This document shows positions 8,577 to 16,552 of a stretch of DNA of 37,420 nucleotides, piece by piece. Below the pieces are notes generated by a model. The model was given only the letters and a program-made list of their open reading frames with translations, was not told where the DNA came from and searched no databases. The DNA is from Fibrobacter sp. GTDB lineage: Bacteria; Fibrobacterota; Fibrobacteria; Fibrobacterales; Fibrobacteraceae. The number at the start of each line of letters is the position of its first letter. Within the stretch, counting starts at the first letter, position 1. The DNA is taken from assembly GCA_017642335.1 (NCBI GenBank), contig JAGCPF010000050.1, positions 1 to 37,420 on the forward strand. Direction: 5' to 3'. Made by a program: the position numbers and the translations under genes.

Positions 8577-9704
8577 GTGATGGTTTCCGAAGAGAGCAAA
8601 ATGGTAACGGACGAATCGCAGAGGATTCTTCATCTGCTTTTCGAATATATGCCCAGGATTGCGGAAGAGCGCAAGGTGGATAGCCTCCTTGTGCTTATGA
8701 ACGATCTGGGCCGTTCCATCGTACGTTCCGACCGTTGCTCCCTGTGGCTTCTGGACAAGCAAAAGCAGGAACTGTGGACGAAGGTCGCTCACGGTGTCGA
8801 CGAACTCCGCATTCCTATGGAAGTTGGGTTTGCCGGGCACTCGCTGACCAGCGGTGAGCCGGTGCTCGTGAAGGACGCCTACCTCGACGAGCGGTTCGAC
8901 CGCCGTAGCGACGAGAAGACGCACTACCACACGAAGTCCGTGCTGGCTGTCCCCCTCAAGAATTCCGTCGGGAAGGTCATGGGTGTTTACCAGGCCATCA
9001 ACAAGCAGGGGGAGCCGGGCTACTTCACGCAGAAGGACCTCGAGAACCTTTCGCTTATCGCCGTGTATTCTGCCAAGACCGTGGAATCTACGATGCTCAA
9101 CGCCGAACTCGAGGCGACTCAGAGGGATATCATCCATATCCTGGGCGATGCGTCCGAGTACCGCAGCCAGGAGACGGGCGACCACATCCAGCGCGTTGCC
9201 GAGGTGTCGTACAACCTAGCCAAATTCCTGGGGCTTTCTGAATCTTATTGCGAAAAAATCCGCCTGGCGGCTCCGTTGCACGACCTGGGCAAGATCGGTA
9301 TCCCCGATGCCGTGCTCAACAAGCCTGGCCGCCTGAATACGACTGAGTTTGCCGTCATGAAGACGCATTCCGTTATCGGGCGCGAGATGCTGCGTGCTTC
9401 CAAGCGCAAGTTGCTCCGCTTTGCCGCCGAAATCGCGGGGACGCACCATGAGCGCTGGGACGGCACTGGCTATCCCGATGGGCTGAAGGGCGAAGAAATC
9501 CCTCTGTCTGGCCGAATTTGCGCCGTAGCCGACGTGCTGGACGCCTTGTCCTGCCCCCGCTGCTACAAGGAAGCCTGGCCCGAGGAAGACGTGCGTGCCG
9601 AGTTCATCAAACAGCGTGGGACGCAGTTCCAACCGGAACTGGTGGATGTCCTTCTGGATCACTGGGAACTTTTCTACTCCGGATACCGCAACAGGCGAAT
9701 CTAG
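8577..9704 (+). CDS. GAF/HD-GYP protein, likely c-di-GMP phosphodiesterase
   Basis: A 375-residue cytoplasmic two-domain protein. Residues about 20-175 form a GAF-like sensor domain (phrases RSDRCSLWLLDKQKQELWTK and VPLKNSVGKVMGVYQAINK). Residues about 180-370 form an HD-GYP domain: His235-Asp236 in PLHDLGKIGIPD, His290-His291 in THHERWDGTGYPDGL, and GRICAVADVLDAL. All metal-binding residues and the GYP motif are intact, so it probably hydrolyses c-di-GMP to pGpG or GMP. No receiver or membrane segment is seen, so the signal is likely a small molecule bound by GAF. Start is GTG 8577 or ATG 8580; TATACT at 8564-8569 ends 7 bases before the GTG, so the mRNA may be leaderless. Confidence 0.9.
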   Translation: MMVSEESKMVTDESQRILHLLFEYMPRIAEERKVDSLLVLMNDLGRSIVRSDRCSLWLLDKQKQELWTKVAHGVDELRIPMEVGFAGHSLTSGEPVLVKDAYLDERFDRRSDEKTHYHTKSVLAVPLKNSVGKVMGVYQAINKQGEPGYFTQKDLENLSLIAVYSAKTVESTMLNAELEATQRDIIHILGDASEYRSQETGDHIQRVAEVSYNLAKFLGLSESYCEKIRLAAPLHDLGKIGIPDAVLNKPGRLNTTEFAVMKTHSVIGREMLRASKRKLLRFAAEIAGTHHERWDGTGYPDGLKGEEIPLSGRICAVADVLDALSCPRCYKEAWPEEDVRAEFIKQRGTQFQPELVDVLLDHWELFYSGYRNRRI

Positions 9705-9793
9705 GCCTTGCTGGTGCTTGATTTGCCGCCATTTCCGGCATACAAAAACGCACCTTTCCCAGACAAATCGAACCTTGTAAATTTTGGGTAAAA

Positions 9794-9819
9794 AAAAGCC
9801 TCCGAAACCGGAGGCTTTT
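9794..9819. terminator. Bidirectional terminator between the HD-GYP gene and tRNA-Phe
   Basis: AAAAGCCTCCG (9794-9804) pairs perfectly with CGGAGGCTTTT (9809-9819) around an AAAC loop. Read on the - strand it runs into seven T residues and serves tRNA-Phe; on the + strand it can end the HD-GYP transcript, whose stop is 90 bases upstream. Confidence 0.85.
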
Positions 9820-9821
9820 CG

Positions 9822-9894
9822 TGGTCCCGGGCGGAATTGAACCGCCGACACGTGGATTTTCAGTCCACTGCTCTACCAACTGAGCTACAGAACC
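9822..9894 (-). tRNA. tRNA-Phe (anticodon GAA)
   Basis: A 73-nt class I tRNA: acceptor GGTTCTG/CGGGACC with two G-U wobbles, D arm GCTC/GAGC, anticodon stem GTGGA/TCCAC with loop CTGAAAA and anticodon GAA, and T arm GGTTCAATTCC. The 3' CCA is not encoded. Confidence 0.95.
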
Positions 9895-9908
9895 ATTTGG
9901 GTAGACCA

Positions 9909-9936
9909 AATTTAGCAAATATGTGTTCTTTGTCAA
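9909..9936 (-). promoter_or_regulatory. Sigma70-type promoter of tRNA-Phe
   Basis: On the - strand TTGACA (9936-9931), a 16-base spacer and TAAATT (9914-9909), with transcription start about 8 bases before the tRNA. As at tRNA-Ser, the -35 is a perfect consensus. The -10 reads TAAATTTG, which also fits the TAnnTTTG element described for Bacteroidetes promoters. Confidence 0.75.
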
Positions 9937-10071
9937 GGTGTAAAGAAGATATTACCAATGTTTTTTCATTTTTTCTTCATTTTCTACTAGATTTAGTAGT
10001 GGATGATATGAATTGGGCTGTTTCTGCACGGTAACGTGCGGAATGGTTTCTTTATTTTATAGGCGGATATA

Positions 10072-12615
10072 GTGCGTTACTTTAAAATGACTCGAAATCT
10101 GATGGCTGTTGGGGCTATTGCCGGTGCCTTGCTTGCTTGTGGGAGTGGTGAATCTGAAGAAGTTTCCCAGCCGACCTCCTCAACTTCTGAAACTCCCATT
10201 GATGTGCCGCCGAAGGTGGACACGACCGAAGTCATTGATCCCGAAACCGGAGAAGTGATTCAGAAGGTCGAAATATCGGATCCGCGAATAGATACGACTA
10301 TCGTGGGTATCGATCCCGAGACGGGTGATACTGTTAAGCGAGTTGATACGGTGTATATTCCCAGGGACACTGCCGTGGAATGGATGGGCAACTCCGCATT
10401 ACGTATAACCGAAGTCGTTTCGATTAACCTTGACTGGCTCGACGAGGACGGTGACGATCCGGCATGGGTTGAAATCTACAACGCGGGCGACTCGGTTGCC
10501 GACTTGAACGGCTACTACCTGGTCGAAAGTAAGGAAAAAACGCGCAAGTGGGCTTTCGGACCCGAAGCCATCAAGCCGAAGTCTTTCCGCAACGTGTTCA
10601 TTTCCAAGAAGAACATCCCGAAGGCTTCCGAGGCGCAGGATGTCGGTGACCGCCATTACCGTACGCACACCAACTGGAAACTCGACAAGAACGGTGGTAC
10701 CATCTACTTGATCGACAAGTATTATCGAATCCGTGACACCGTGCAGTTCCCCGTTCTCGAACCGGGCATGAGCTGGGGCCGTATCGATGGCGGTGGCTGG
10801 AGGTACATGGACAAGCCGACTCCGGAAGCTCCGAATACGGAAGCCGATGCTTACCAGGGTGTCGTTGCCAAGTTTAATTTTGGTTCGGCTACTGCGGGCT
10901 TCTACAATTCGCCGGTCACGCTGAAAAAGCCGAGCCTTTCTGATGGCACCAAGATTCGCTGTACCAAGAACGGTTCCTTGCCGAATAAAGATTCCGAGGA
11001 ATTCAAGAGCGACATGGTTATCGACCATAGCATGGTTCTCCGTTGTGCCGCCTATAAGGATGGATATTTGACGAAGGAAGTCGTTACCAACACGTACTTC
11101 ATCAACGAACAGGTCAAGATGCCCGTGGTGGCTGTGACCGTGGACTCTGTATTCTTCAGGGAAAACTACGTCAAGTGCGAAGCCTCTGACCCCAACGAAT
11201 GCCCGAAAGGCATGTACGCCGATGTGGAACGCCCTGTCCATGTGGAATTTTTCGAGAAGGGCAGCGATTCCAAGGAAAAGGCCTGGGAAATCGATGCCGG
11301 CATTTCGCTCATGGGTAACTGGAGCCGTGTCAAGGACAAGAAGTCTGTTGCCATCGTGATGCGCGAGAAATACCAGAACGGCCGTATCAATTACCCGCTG
11401 TTCCCGACGAATCCGGACGTTACCAAGTACAAGGCGTTCAACCTCCGCAACAACGGAAACCGCTTCGTCATTGACTACATCGCAGATGCCATGGGCGGTG
11501 AAATCCTGAACGGTAGCGGTGTCGATTACCAGCGTAGCCGTCAGGTCGTCGTGTTCTACAATGGCCGCTACTACGGCATTCACGATATGCGCGAACGCTT
11601 TAACGAAAGCTACATCGAAACCAACTACGGAATCGACAGCAAGACGGTTGACATGGTCAAGCACCTGAAAGACAGCCTGCATGCCAACGGCGGTACTGCG
11701 GACGGTTACAAGCAGTTGCTCCAGTTTGTCGGTACGAACGATTTCTCGGGCGAGAACAACACGAATTACGCGGAAGTCAAGCAGATGATGGATGTGGGTA
11801 ACTTTGCCGACTACATGGCTGCCGAAATCTACATCCATAACGGTGACTGGCCGAACAACAACGTTCGCGCCTGGCGCAGTCCTGGTCAACCCTGGAAGTT
11901 CATGATTTATGACTTGGACCATGGCTTTGGCTGGCAGTGGGGCGTGGATGACCCGAATGGCGAAAAGTTTAATGACGGGACCAACATGTTCACCTGGATC
12001 AAGCAGGGTGGCGGAAACAGGCCCTGCAAGGAAACCGGCTGCTTTGCTAACCTGTACATCCAGCTTATCAAGAACCCCGATTTCAAGCGCCTGTTCATCA
12101 ACCGCAGCTGCGCCATGTGGAAGGGATACCTGAATGGCGACAGGGTTGCGAAGGTTGTTAGCGACATGGCTAGTACCATACCGGAAGCCGAGAAGGATAG
12201 GGACCTCGAGAAGTTCAAGCAGAACGAGATGTACTATCCGTATGACTTTGACTGGAAGGGCGAACGCCTGAAATCCTGGGCAAGGTCTCGCGACAGTGAA
12301 GTCATCGACCTTTACAAGCGCGAATTCTTCAAGGAAGAAGGAGACCTGCCGCTTGACGGTAATCTCGTGAGCGTTTCTATCAAGGCTGACGGCGATGGTA
12401 CCGTGCTCATGGAAGGCATGCGTCTGCCTGGCACAACGTCTCCGACGAGTTACTCCGGCAAGTTCTTCAATGGAATGAAGATGGAATTGACCGCCGTGGC
12501 GACGAATGGTGCCGTGTTCAAGAGCTGGTCGGGCTGCGAAGCCGTGGAAGGCAAGCCGGAAACCTGCCTTGCTACTGTTAAGGACGGTTTGACGGTTACC
12601 GCTAGCTTCAAGTAA
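10072..12615 (+). CDS. CotH-kinase lipoprotein with lamin-tail and chitobiase-like domains
   Basis: An 847-residue lipoprotein (lipobox ALLAC near residue 23). Order of parts: a Ser/Thr/Pro-rich linker holding two IDPETGE/D repeats (about 45-105); a lamin-tail-like domain (about 110-250, with DPAWVEIYNAGDSVADLNGY); a chitobiase C-terminal-like domain (about 265-345); a CotH kinase domain (about 355-740); and a C-terminal cell-surface repeat ending FKSWSGCEAVEGKPETCLA. Kinase motifs are visible: GDWPNNNVRAW near residue 590 and MIYDLDHGFGW near 612, matching the catalytic and metal-binding Asp regions of CotH. In Bacillus, CotH phosphorylates spore-coat proteins; here it must act on extracytoplasmic or surface targets that are unknown. 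The start is GTG 10072, with AGGCGGA just upstream; ATG 10087 is the alternative. Confidence 0.85.
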   Translation: MRYFKMTRNLMAVGAIAGALLACGSGESEEVSQPTSSTSETPIDVPPKVDTTEVIDPETGEVIQKVEISDPRIDTTIVGIDPETGDTVKRVDTVYIPRDTAVEWMGNSALRITEVVSINLDWLDEDGDDPAWVEIYNAGDSVADLNGYYLVESKEKTRKWAFGPEAIKPKSFRNVFISKKNIPKASEAQDVGDRHYRTHTNWKLDKNGGTIYLIDKYYRIRDTVQFPVLEPGMSWGRIDGGGWRYMDKPTPEAPNTEADAYQGVVAKFNFGSATAGFYNSPVTLKKPSLSDGTKIRCTKNGSLPNKDSEEFKSDMVIDHSMVLRCAAYKDGYLTKEVVTNTYFINEQVKMPVVAVTVDSVFFRENYVKCEASDPNECPKGMYADVERPVHVEFFEKGSDSKEKAWEIDAGISLMGNWSRVKDKKSVAIVMREKYQNGRINYPLFPTNPDVTKYKAFNLRNNGNRFVIDYIADAMGGEILNGSGVDYQRSRQVVVFYNGRYYGIHDMRERFNESYIETNYGIDSKTVDMVKHLKDSLHANGGTADGYKQLLQFVGTNDFSGENNTNYAEVKQMMDVGNFADYMAAEIYIHNGDWPNNNVRAWRSPGQPWKFMIYDLDHGFGWQWGVDDPNGEKFNDGTNMFTWIKQGGGNRPCKETGCFANLYIQLIKNPDFKRLFINRSCAMWKGYLNGDRVAKVVSDMASTIPEAEKDRDLEKFKQNEMYYPYDFDWKGERLKSWARSRDSEVIDLYKREFFKEEGDLPLDGNLVSVSIKADGDGTVLMEGMRLPGTTSPTSYSGKFFNGMKMELTAVATNGAVFKSWSGCEAVEGKPETCLATVKDGLTVTASFK

Positions 12616-12639
12616 GATCGCGGTTGAACTGATATTTTT

Positions 12640-12666
12640 GCGCGGGCTTTTAAGTCCGCGCTTTTT
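12640..12666 (+). terminator. Rho-independent terminator of the CotH gene
   Basis: GCGCGGGC (12640-12647) pairs with GTCCGCGC (12654-12661; one G-U) and is followed by TTTTTG and more T residues. Confidence 0.85.
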
Positions 12667-12711
12667 GTTTTTGGTCGGGGCCTGTGCTAGGTATATTTCT
12701 AAATTTGTGGC

Positions 12712-13419
12712 ATGAAGAGTCCCGTACGCAAGATGTTTGACGATATTGCCAACCGCTATGATTTCTTGAATCATGCGCTGAGTTGCTGTCAGGACATTCT
12801 GTGGCGCCGCAGCTGCTGCCGCGAACTGAAGCGGATGAAGCCGGGCAAGTGCCTGCTGGACCTTTGTGGTGGTACGGGCGACTTCGCGGCGACATACGAA
12901 AGGTTTAATGGAAAGCCCGACATTGCCGTGCTGGGGGATTTTTCCTACGGCATGCTGAAGGGGGCGGCCGGAAAGAAGTTGACGGCGGCCCCCGTGCAGC
13001 TCGACGCGATGAAGATGCCCTTTGCCGACGGGTCGTTCGACGTGGTCTTGAACGGGTTCGGGATGCGCAACCTCCCGGATGCGGAAGGGGGGCTGAAGGA
13101 ATCGGCCCGAGTGCTTGCCGAGGGCGGGTTCCTCCAGGTGCTTGAATTCTTTTCGCCGCGCGGTGTGTTCAACAAGTTTTTCTACAAGAGGCTCGCTCCG
13201 CTGTTCATCCCGGTGCTTGGCGCCGTGTTCAGCAAGCGCGACGCCTACGAGTACCTGGTCAACTCGGTGCTGCGTTTCTTGCCGGTGGACGTCTTTGTCG
13301 CCCTCGCCGAAAAGAACGGATTCGAACTCGTGCATGTGAAGCCCTGCTTTTTCGGGGTCGCGTTCCGTGTGCTGTTACGCCGCAAGTCTAATACCGTGGC
13401 GGGCGGGGTCGCAAGATGA
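12712..13419 (+). CDS. menG: Demethylmenaquinone methyltransferase (UbiE/MenG)
   Basis: A 235-residue SAM-dependent methyltransferase that adds the C-methyl group to demethylmenaquinone, the last step of menaquinone synthesis. It has the family opening MFDDIANRYDFLNHALS, the SAM motif LLDLCGGTGDFA at residues 48-59, and VLNGFGMRNLPD (UbiE signature GxRNxxD). As the following genes are UbiX and UbiA homologues and nothing points to ubiquinone, menaquinone is the likely substrate. There is no ribosome binding site; TAAATT at 12700-12705 ends 6 bases before the ATG, and TATATT lies just upstream, so the transcript may be leaderless or nearly so. It overlaps ubiX by 4 bp (ATGA). Confidence 0.92.
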   Translation: MKSPVRKMFDDIANRYDFLNHALSCCQDILWRRSCCRELKRMKPGKCLLDLCGGTGDFAATYERFNGKPDIAVLGDFSYGMLKGAAGKKLTAAPVQLDAMKMPFADGSFDVVLNGFGMRNLPDAEGGLKESARVLAEGGFLQVLEFFSPRGVFNKFFYKRLAPLFIPVLGAVFSKRDAYEYLVNSVLRFLPVDVFVALAEKNGFELVHVKPCFFGVAFRVLLRRKSNTVAGGVAR

Positions 13420-13991
13420 GCCGCTTTGTCCTGGGTGTGACAGGCGCCAGCGGGGCCATTTACGCCACGCGTACGGCGATGCACTTGAAACGCCTCGGGC
13501 ATGGTGTGTCGCTGGTTGTGACGGGGCCGGGCCGCGAAGTCGTGGAATACGAAGGGCAGAAAGCGCTTTTTGATTATGCCGATACCGTGTTCAATGTGGA
13601 CGATTTCTTTGCGGAGTGTGCGAGCGGTTCTGCCGACTACGCGGGCATGGCCGTTGTGCCGTGCTCCATGGGGACGCTCGGGCGCATCGCTGCGGGAACG
13701 TCCGACAACCTGCTGGTTCGTAGCGCGGATGTGTGCCTCAAGGAACGTCGCCCGCTGGTAATCGTGCCCCGCGAAATGCCGTACAACTTGATCCATCTCG
13801 AAAACATGGAACGGGTGACCCGCGCCGGTGCCGTGGTGATTCCCGCTTCGCCGCAATTCTACAGCAAGCCCGCCACCATCGAAGACTTCGTGGATACGGT
13901 GGTTGCGAAGGTCCTCAAGCACTTGGGCGCGGTTTCGGCTGCGGACTGTGCCGAAATCGTCAAACCGTGGGGAGCCCCCCAAAAAAATTGA
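13416..13991 (+). CDS. ubiX: UbiX-like flavin prenyltransferase
   Basis: A 191-residue protein of the UbiX/Pad1 family, which makes prenylated FMN, the cofactor of UbiD-type decarboxylases. It has the FMN-binding GVTGASGAIYA near the N-terminus, VVPCSMGTLGRIAAGTSDNL and the conserved PREMPYNLIHLENM. Length is typical. Placed between menG and a ubiA homologue, it probably supports the decarboxylation step that follows prenylation in the futalosine route to menaquinone; the UbiD partner is not in the window. It ends two bases before the ubiA start. Confidence 0.92.
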   Translation: MSRFVLGVTGASGAIYATRTAMHLKRLGHGVSLVVTGPGREVVEYEGQKALFDYADTVFNVDDFFAECASGSADYAGMAVVPCSMGTLGRIAAGTSDNLLVRSADVCLKERRPLVIVPREMPYNLIHLENMERVTRAGAVVIPASPQFYSKPATIEDFVDTVVAKVLKHLGAVSAADCAEIVKPWGAPQKN

Positions 13992-13993
13992 TT

Positions 13994-14887
13994 ATGTTGA
14001 AGAAGATTCTCGAATTCGGCCATCTCGTTCGCTTCAGCCACTCGCTGTTCGCGATGCCTTTCGCCCTCGGCTCCATGTGGGTGGCGGCAAACGGTTTCCG
14101 CGGTATGGAAGTCGCTGCGGCCGCCAAGATGATTGCCCTGATTGTTGGTTGCATGGTGACTGCCCGCAACAGCGCGATGACCTTCAACCGCATCGCCGAT
14201 GCCGATATCGATGCGCAAAACCCGCGCACGGCAAAGCGCCACCTTCCCGCAGGCCGTCTGAGCAAGGCTTCAGTCATCGCATTCCTCGCCGTGAACGGGG
14301 TGCTGTTCGTTGCCTTCGCCTTTCTGCTGCAGCCCCTCGCGGGCGCGCTCGCGCTTCCCGTGTGGCTTCTGCTGCTCTCGTATTCGTACTGGAAGCGCTT
14401 CTCGTGGCTCTGCCACTGGTTCCTCGGCTTCGCCATCGGAATGAGTCCGCTCGGCGCCTGGATCGCCATCCGTGGCGAGTTTGCCGTGTTCCCGATATTC
14501 CTGCTCGTGATTCTCATGCTCTGGATGGGCGGTTTCGACATCATCTACGCGACGCAGGACGAAGAAATCGACCGTCAGATGGGCCTGCATTCGGTGCCTG
14601 CCCGCTTTGGCCGCAAGCGTGCCTTGCAGATTGCTTTCTGGAGCCACATCGCCATGCTCGTGCTCTGCGTGGCGTTCGGCCTTTTCTGGGGCATGGGAGC
14701 CCCTTGGTGGGCGGTGACGGGCCTGATGGCTGCAGCCGTCTTCTACATTCACTTGTTCCGCAAGTCCGATGACCTGGATGCCATGAACCGGGACTTCTTC
14801 CTGGCGAACGTCGCCATCAGCGTGCTCGTGATGGTGGGTCTCATTGTCTGGATTTGCATGGGAGGCGACGTCAATGCCCTTTATTAA
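13994..14887 (+). CDS. UbiA-family aromatic prenyltransferase (MqnP/4-HB type)
   Basis: A 297-residue polytopic membrane enzyme that attaches a polyprenyl chain to an aromatic acid. The two Asp-rich metal/diphosphate sites are clear: NRIADADID (Asn65 to Asp73) and YATQDEEIDRQMG in the second half. About eight hydrophobic segments are present. ATG 13994 directly follows the ubiX stop; upstream in-frame codons lie inside ubiX and are ignored. Sequence and context fit the UbiA group that accompanies UbiX and UbiD in bacteria using futalosine, where it is called MqnP, rather than MenA, which would use dihydroxynaphthoate. This substrate is inferred from context. Confidence 0.88.
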   Translation: MLKKILEFGHLVRFSHSLFAMPFALGSMWVAANGFRGMEVAAAAKMIALIVGCMVTARNSAMTFNRIADADIDAQNPRTAKRHLPAGRLSKASVIAFLAVNGVLFVAFAFLLQPLAGALALPVWLLLLSYSYWKRFSWLCHWFLGFAIGMSPLGAWIAIRGEFAVFPIFLLVILMLWMGGFDIIYATQDEEIDRQMGLHSVPARFGRKRALQIAFWSHIAMLVLCVAFGLFWGMGAPWWAVTGLMAAAVFYIHLFRKSDDLDAMNRDFFLANVAISVLVMVGLIVWICMGGDVNALY

Positions 14888-15092
14888 AAAGCCCTTTACT
14901 ACCGAAGACAAAATCAAGATGTTCGAACGCATGGGCTCCACGGCGGCCGTCATCGCGCTCGTGCTCGTGGTCCTTATCGAGACTGGCCTTGCTGGCGAGA
15001 ACAGGGAAGCTGCCGATACGGCCCTCACGGCGATGATCGTTGTGCTTGCCGTCTCGCTTGTCGGCAGCATGTTCTTCAAACGGAAAAAGTAA
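14874..15092 (+). CDS. Small two-helix membrane protein, unknown
   Basis: A 72-residue protein read from ATG 14874, with GGGAGG eight bases upstream, overlapping the ubiA end by 14 bp in another frame. After a charged N-terminus (TTEDKIKMFER) it has two hydrophobic segments, about residues 22-38 and 50-65, and ends FFKRKK, giving a hairpin with both ends inside. No family is recognised. Tight coupling to ubiA suggests it belongs to the quinone operon, perhaps as an accessory to the prenyltransferase, but this is only positional evidence. It ends three bases from the stop of convergent birA. Confidence 0.65.
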   Translation: MPFIKKPFTTEDKIKMFERMGSTAAVIALVLVVLIETGLAGENREAADTALTAMIVVLAVSLVGSMFFKRKK

Positions 15093-15095
15093 TCC

Positions 15096-15944
15096 TTAAA
15101 TTTCCAGATCCGCGCTGTAGACGGTTTCAATCGTCCCGTCGTCGCATTCGAATTTCAGGCTGCCGTCGTCCTGCATGTCGAGGATTTTGCCGTGCTTGCG
15201 GACGGGTTGCCCGCTTAGGTCAAGCTCGATAATCGTGCCCGGGGCCCCGATGAACTTGTCCATCTTGCGCCAAGCGTTGACCCACGGGGCGATGCCGAAT
15301 GCCGTGAACTGTTTCACCGCGCGTTCCAGGTTCCCGATGAGCGCCTTCAGTAATCTTTCCCGGTCGACTTCGTGGCCGAGAATCGCCTTGAGCGTCGTGA
15401 CGTCGCGGTTGAGTTCCGCATAGTCTTCCGGGGCGCTGTTCACGTTGATGCCGACACCCATCGAAAGAGCCGGGACCGTCCTGCCGTGTGAGTTGCTGAC
15501 CGTGCTGGCTGGGATGTAGACAATCTCGGAAAGGATTCCGCAGAACTTGCTCTTGCCGTAGAGAATGTCGTTGGGCCACTTGACGGTAATCTTTGTGCCG
15601 TCGCTTGCTTGCTGTTCCTGCATCCCGGTGAACACCTCGGCGAACGTGAGTGCCGCAACCTGGGTAATCTGCGCGAAGCGCTTCGGGGGAATGCCCTCGA
15701 GGGGAATGAGGATGTTGAAGTAGAGGTTCTTGCCGACGGGCGAACTCCAGGTTCTCTCGTGCCGTCCGCGTCCTGCGTTTTGCGAATCGGCGACAAAGAG
15801 GGTACCCGGCGGAATAAGCCCTTCGCGGGCCTGTTCCTTCATGTGCGTGTGTGTGCTGCCGATTTCGTCAAAGAGCCTGGCCGGGGCGCTGTCGAAGCCG
15901 AATACTTGCCAATCGTGGAACTTGTGCGATTCCATCTGCGGCAC
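15096..15944 (-). CDS. birA: Biotin-protein ligase without DNA-binding domain
   Basis: A 282-residue ligase that activates biotin to biotinyl-AMP and transfers it to the carboxylase carrier protein. The signature loop AGRGRHERTW (57-66) and KWPNDILYG with Lys122-Asp126 are present, with SMGVGINVNS as the third conserved block; the C-terminal SH3-like part ends the protein. There is no winged-helix region before the catalytic domain, so it should be a class I enzyme with no repressor role. Start is ATG 15944 or 15935. It lies four bases after the stop of the upstream secreted protein and is probably cotranscribed with it. Confidence 0.92.
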   Translation of the reverse strand: MPQMESHKFHDWQVFGFDSAPARLFDEIGSTHTHMKEQAREGLIPPGTLFVADSQNAGRGRHERTWSSPVGKNLYFNILIPLEGIPPKRFAQITQVAALTFAEVFTGMQEQQASDGTKITVKWPNDILYGKSKFCGILSEIVYIPASTVSNSHGRTVPALSMGVGINVNSAPEDYAELNRDVTTLKAILGHEVDRERLLKALIGNLERAVKQFTAFGIAPWVNAWRKMDKFIGAPGTIIELDLSGQPVRKHGKILDMQDDGSLKFECDDGTIETVYSADLEI

Positions 15945-15947
15945 CGA

Positions 15948-16418
15948 CTAGTCGTCGTCCTTGCGCTCGTCCTCGAGCATCTTCAGAGCCTCTTCGGGGA
16001 AGATGTTGAAGTATTCGCGCTTCTTGTCCTCGAAAAGCTGCAGCAGGCGTTCCTGTTCGAACTGCTCGCGGTCGATGTTCTGCATGAAGAACTCGTCGCG
16101 GGCGAAGTCGCGAGTGGTCATCAGCTTCTTGATGTCCTCGGAGAGGTCCACCTCGTCCCACAGGATGTAGTAGGATTGCACGTCCAGGCTACCGAAAATG
16201 TCGACATTCAGCTTGATGGAATTGCTCTGGCTGGAATCGACGAGTTCGACCCTGGTCTCGCGCTTTTCGGGGCGGAAGACGTCCACGTCGTTGACTTTCT
16301 TGTTCAGGTCCTGGGCCACAGCGGGGAAGGCCAGGAAGGCACAGAGGGCTAAAACGCCAAAAACGCACCGGCCGATTGTCCGGTGCTCGAATTGCTTATG
16401 TAAACCCCAGTGTCTCAT
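15948..16418 (-). CDS. Secreted/periplasmic protein, unknown
   Basis: A 156-residue protein with a signal peptide: a basic N-terminus, a hydrophobic core (VFGVLALCAFLAFPAVA) and an AVA-QD cleavage site near residue 36. The mature part is acidic and mostly helical, rich in Glu, Asp, Phe and Tyr, and ends EDERKDDD. No family is recognised. I take ATG 16418 rather than 16424 because TATTAT at 16430-16425 (- strand) ends six bases before it, a leaderless arrangement; no ribosome binding site is seen for either. It is the first gene of a pair with birA. Confidence 0.6.
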   Translation of the reverse strand: MRHWGLHKQFEHRTIGRCVFGVLALCAFLAFPAVAQDLNKKVNDVDVFRPEKRETRVELVDSSQSNSIKLNVDIFGSLDVQSYYILWDEVDLSEDIKKLMTTRDFARDEFFMQNIDREQFEQERLLQLFEDKKREYFNIFPEEALKMLEDERKDDD

Positions 16419-16552
16419 ACACATATAATATAATTTTTACAGAAGGATATAAGTAGTGTATTTTTTTTGATTTCGCATAAATTTCGAAATCTGTGAGTAA
16501 AAATACGGGATTTTGAAGAAATTAGGGCGAAAAAGGAGTTTCCGGCTGCCAT

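Noticed and set aside
10399..13335. 978-codon open frame on the - strand opposite the CotH gene and menG
   Set aside because: It runs straight through a terminator and two well-supported genes, has no family resemblance and a composition expected of the antisense of G/C-ending codons.
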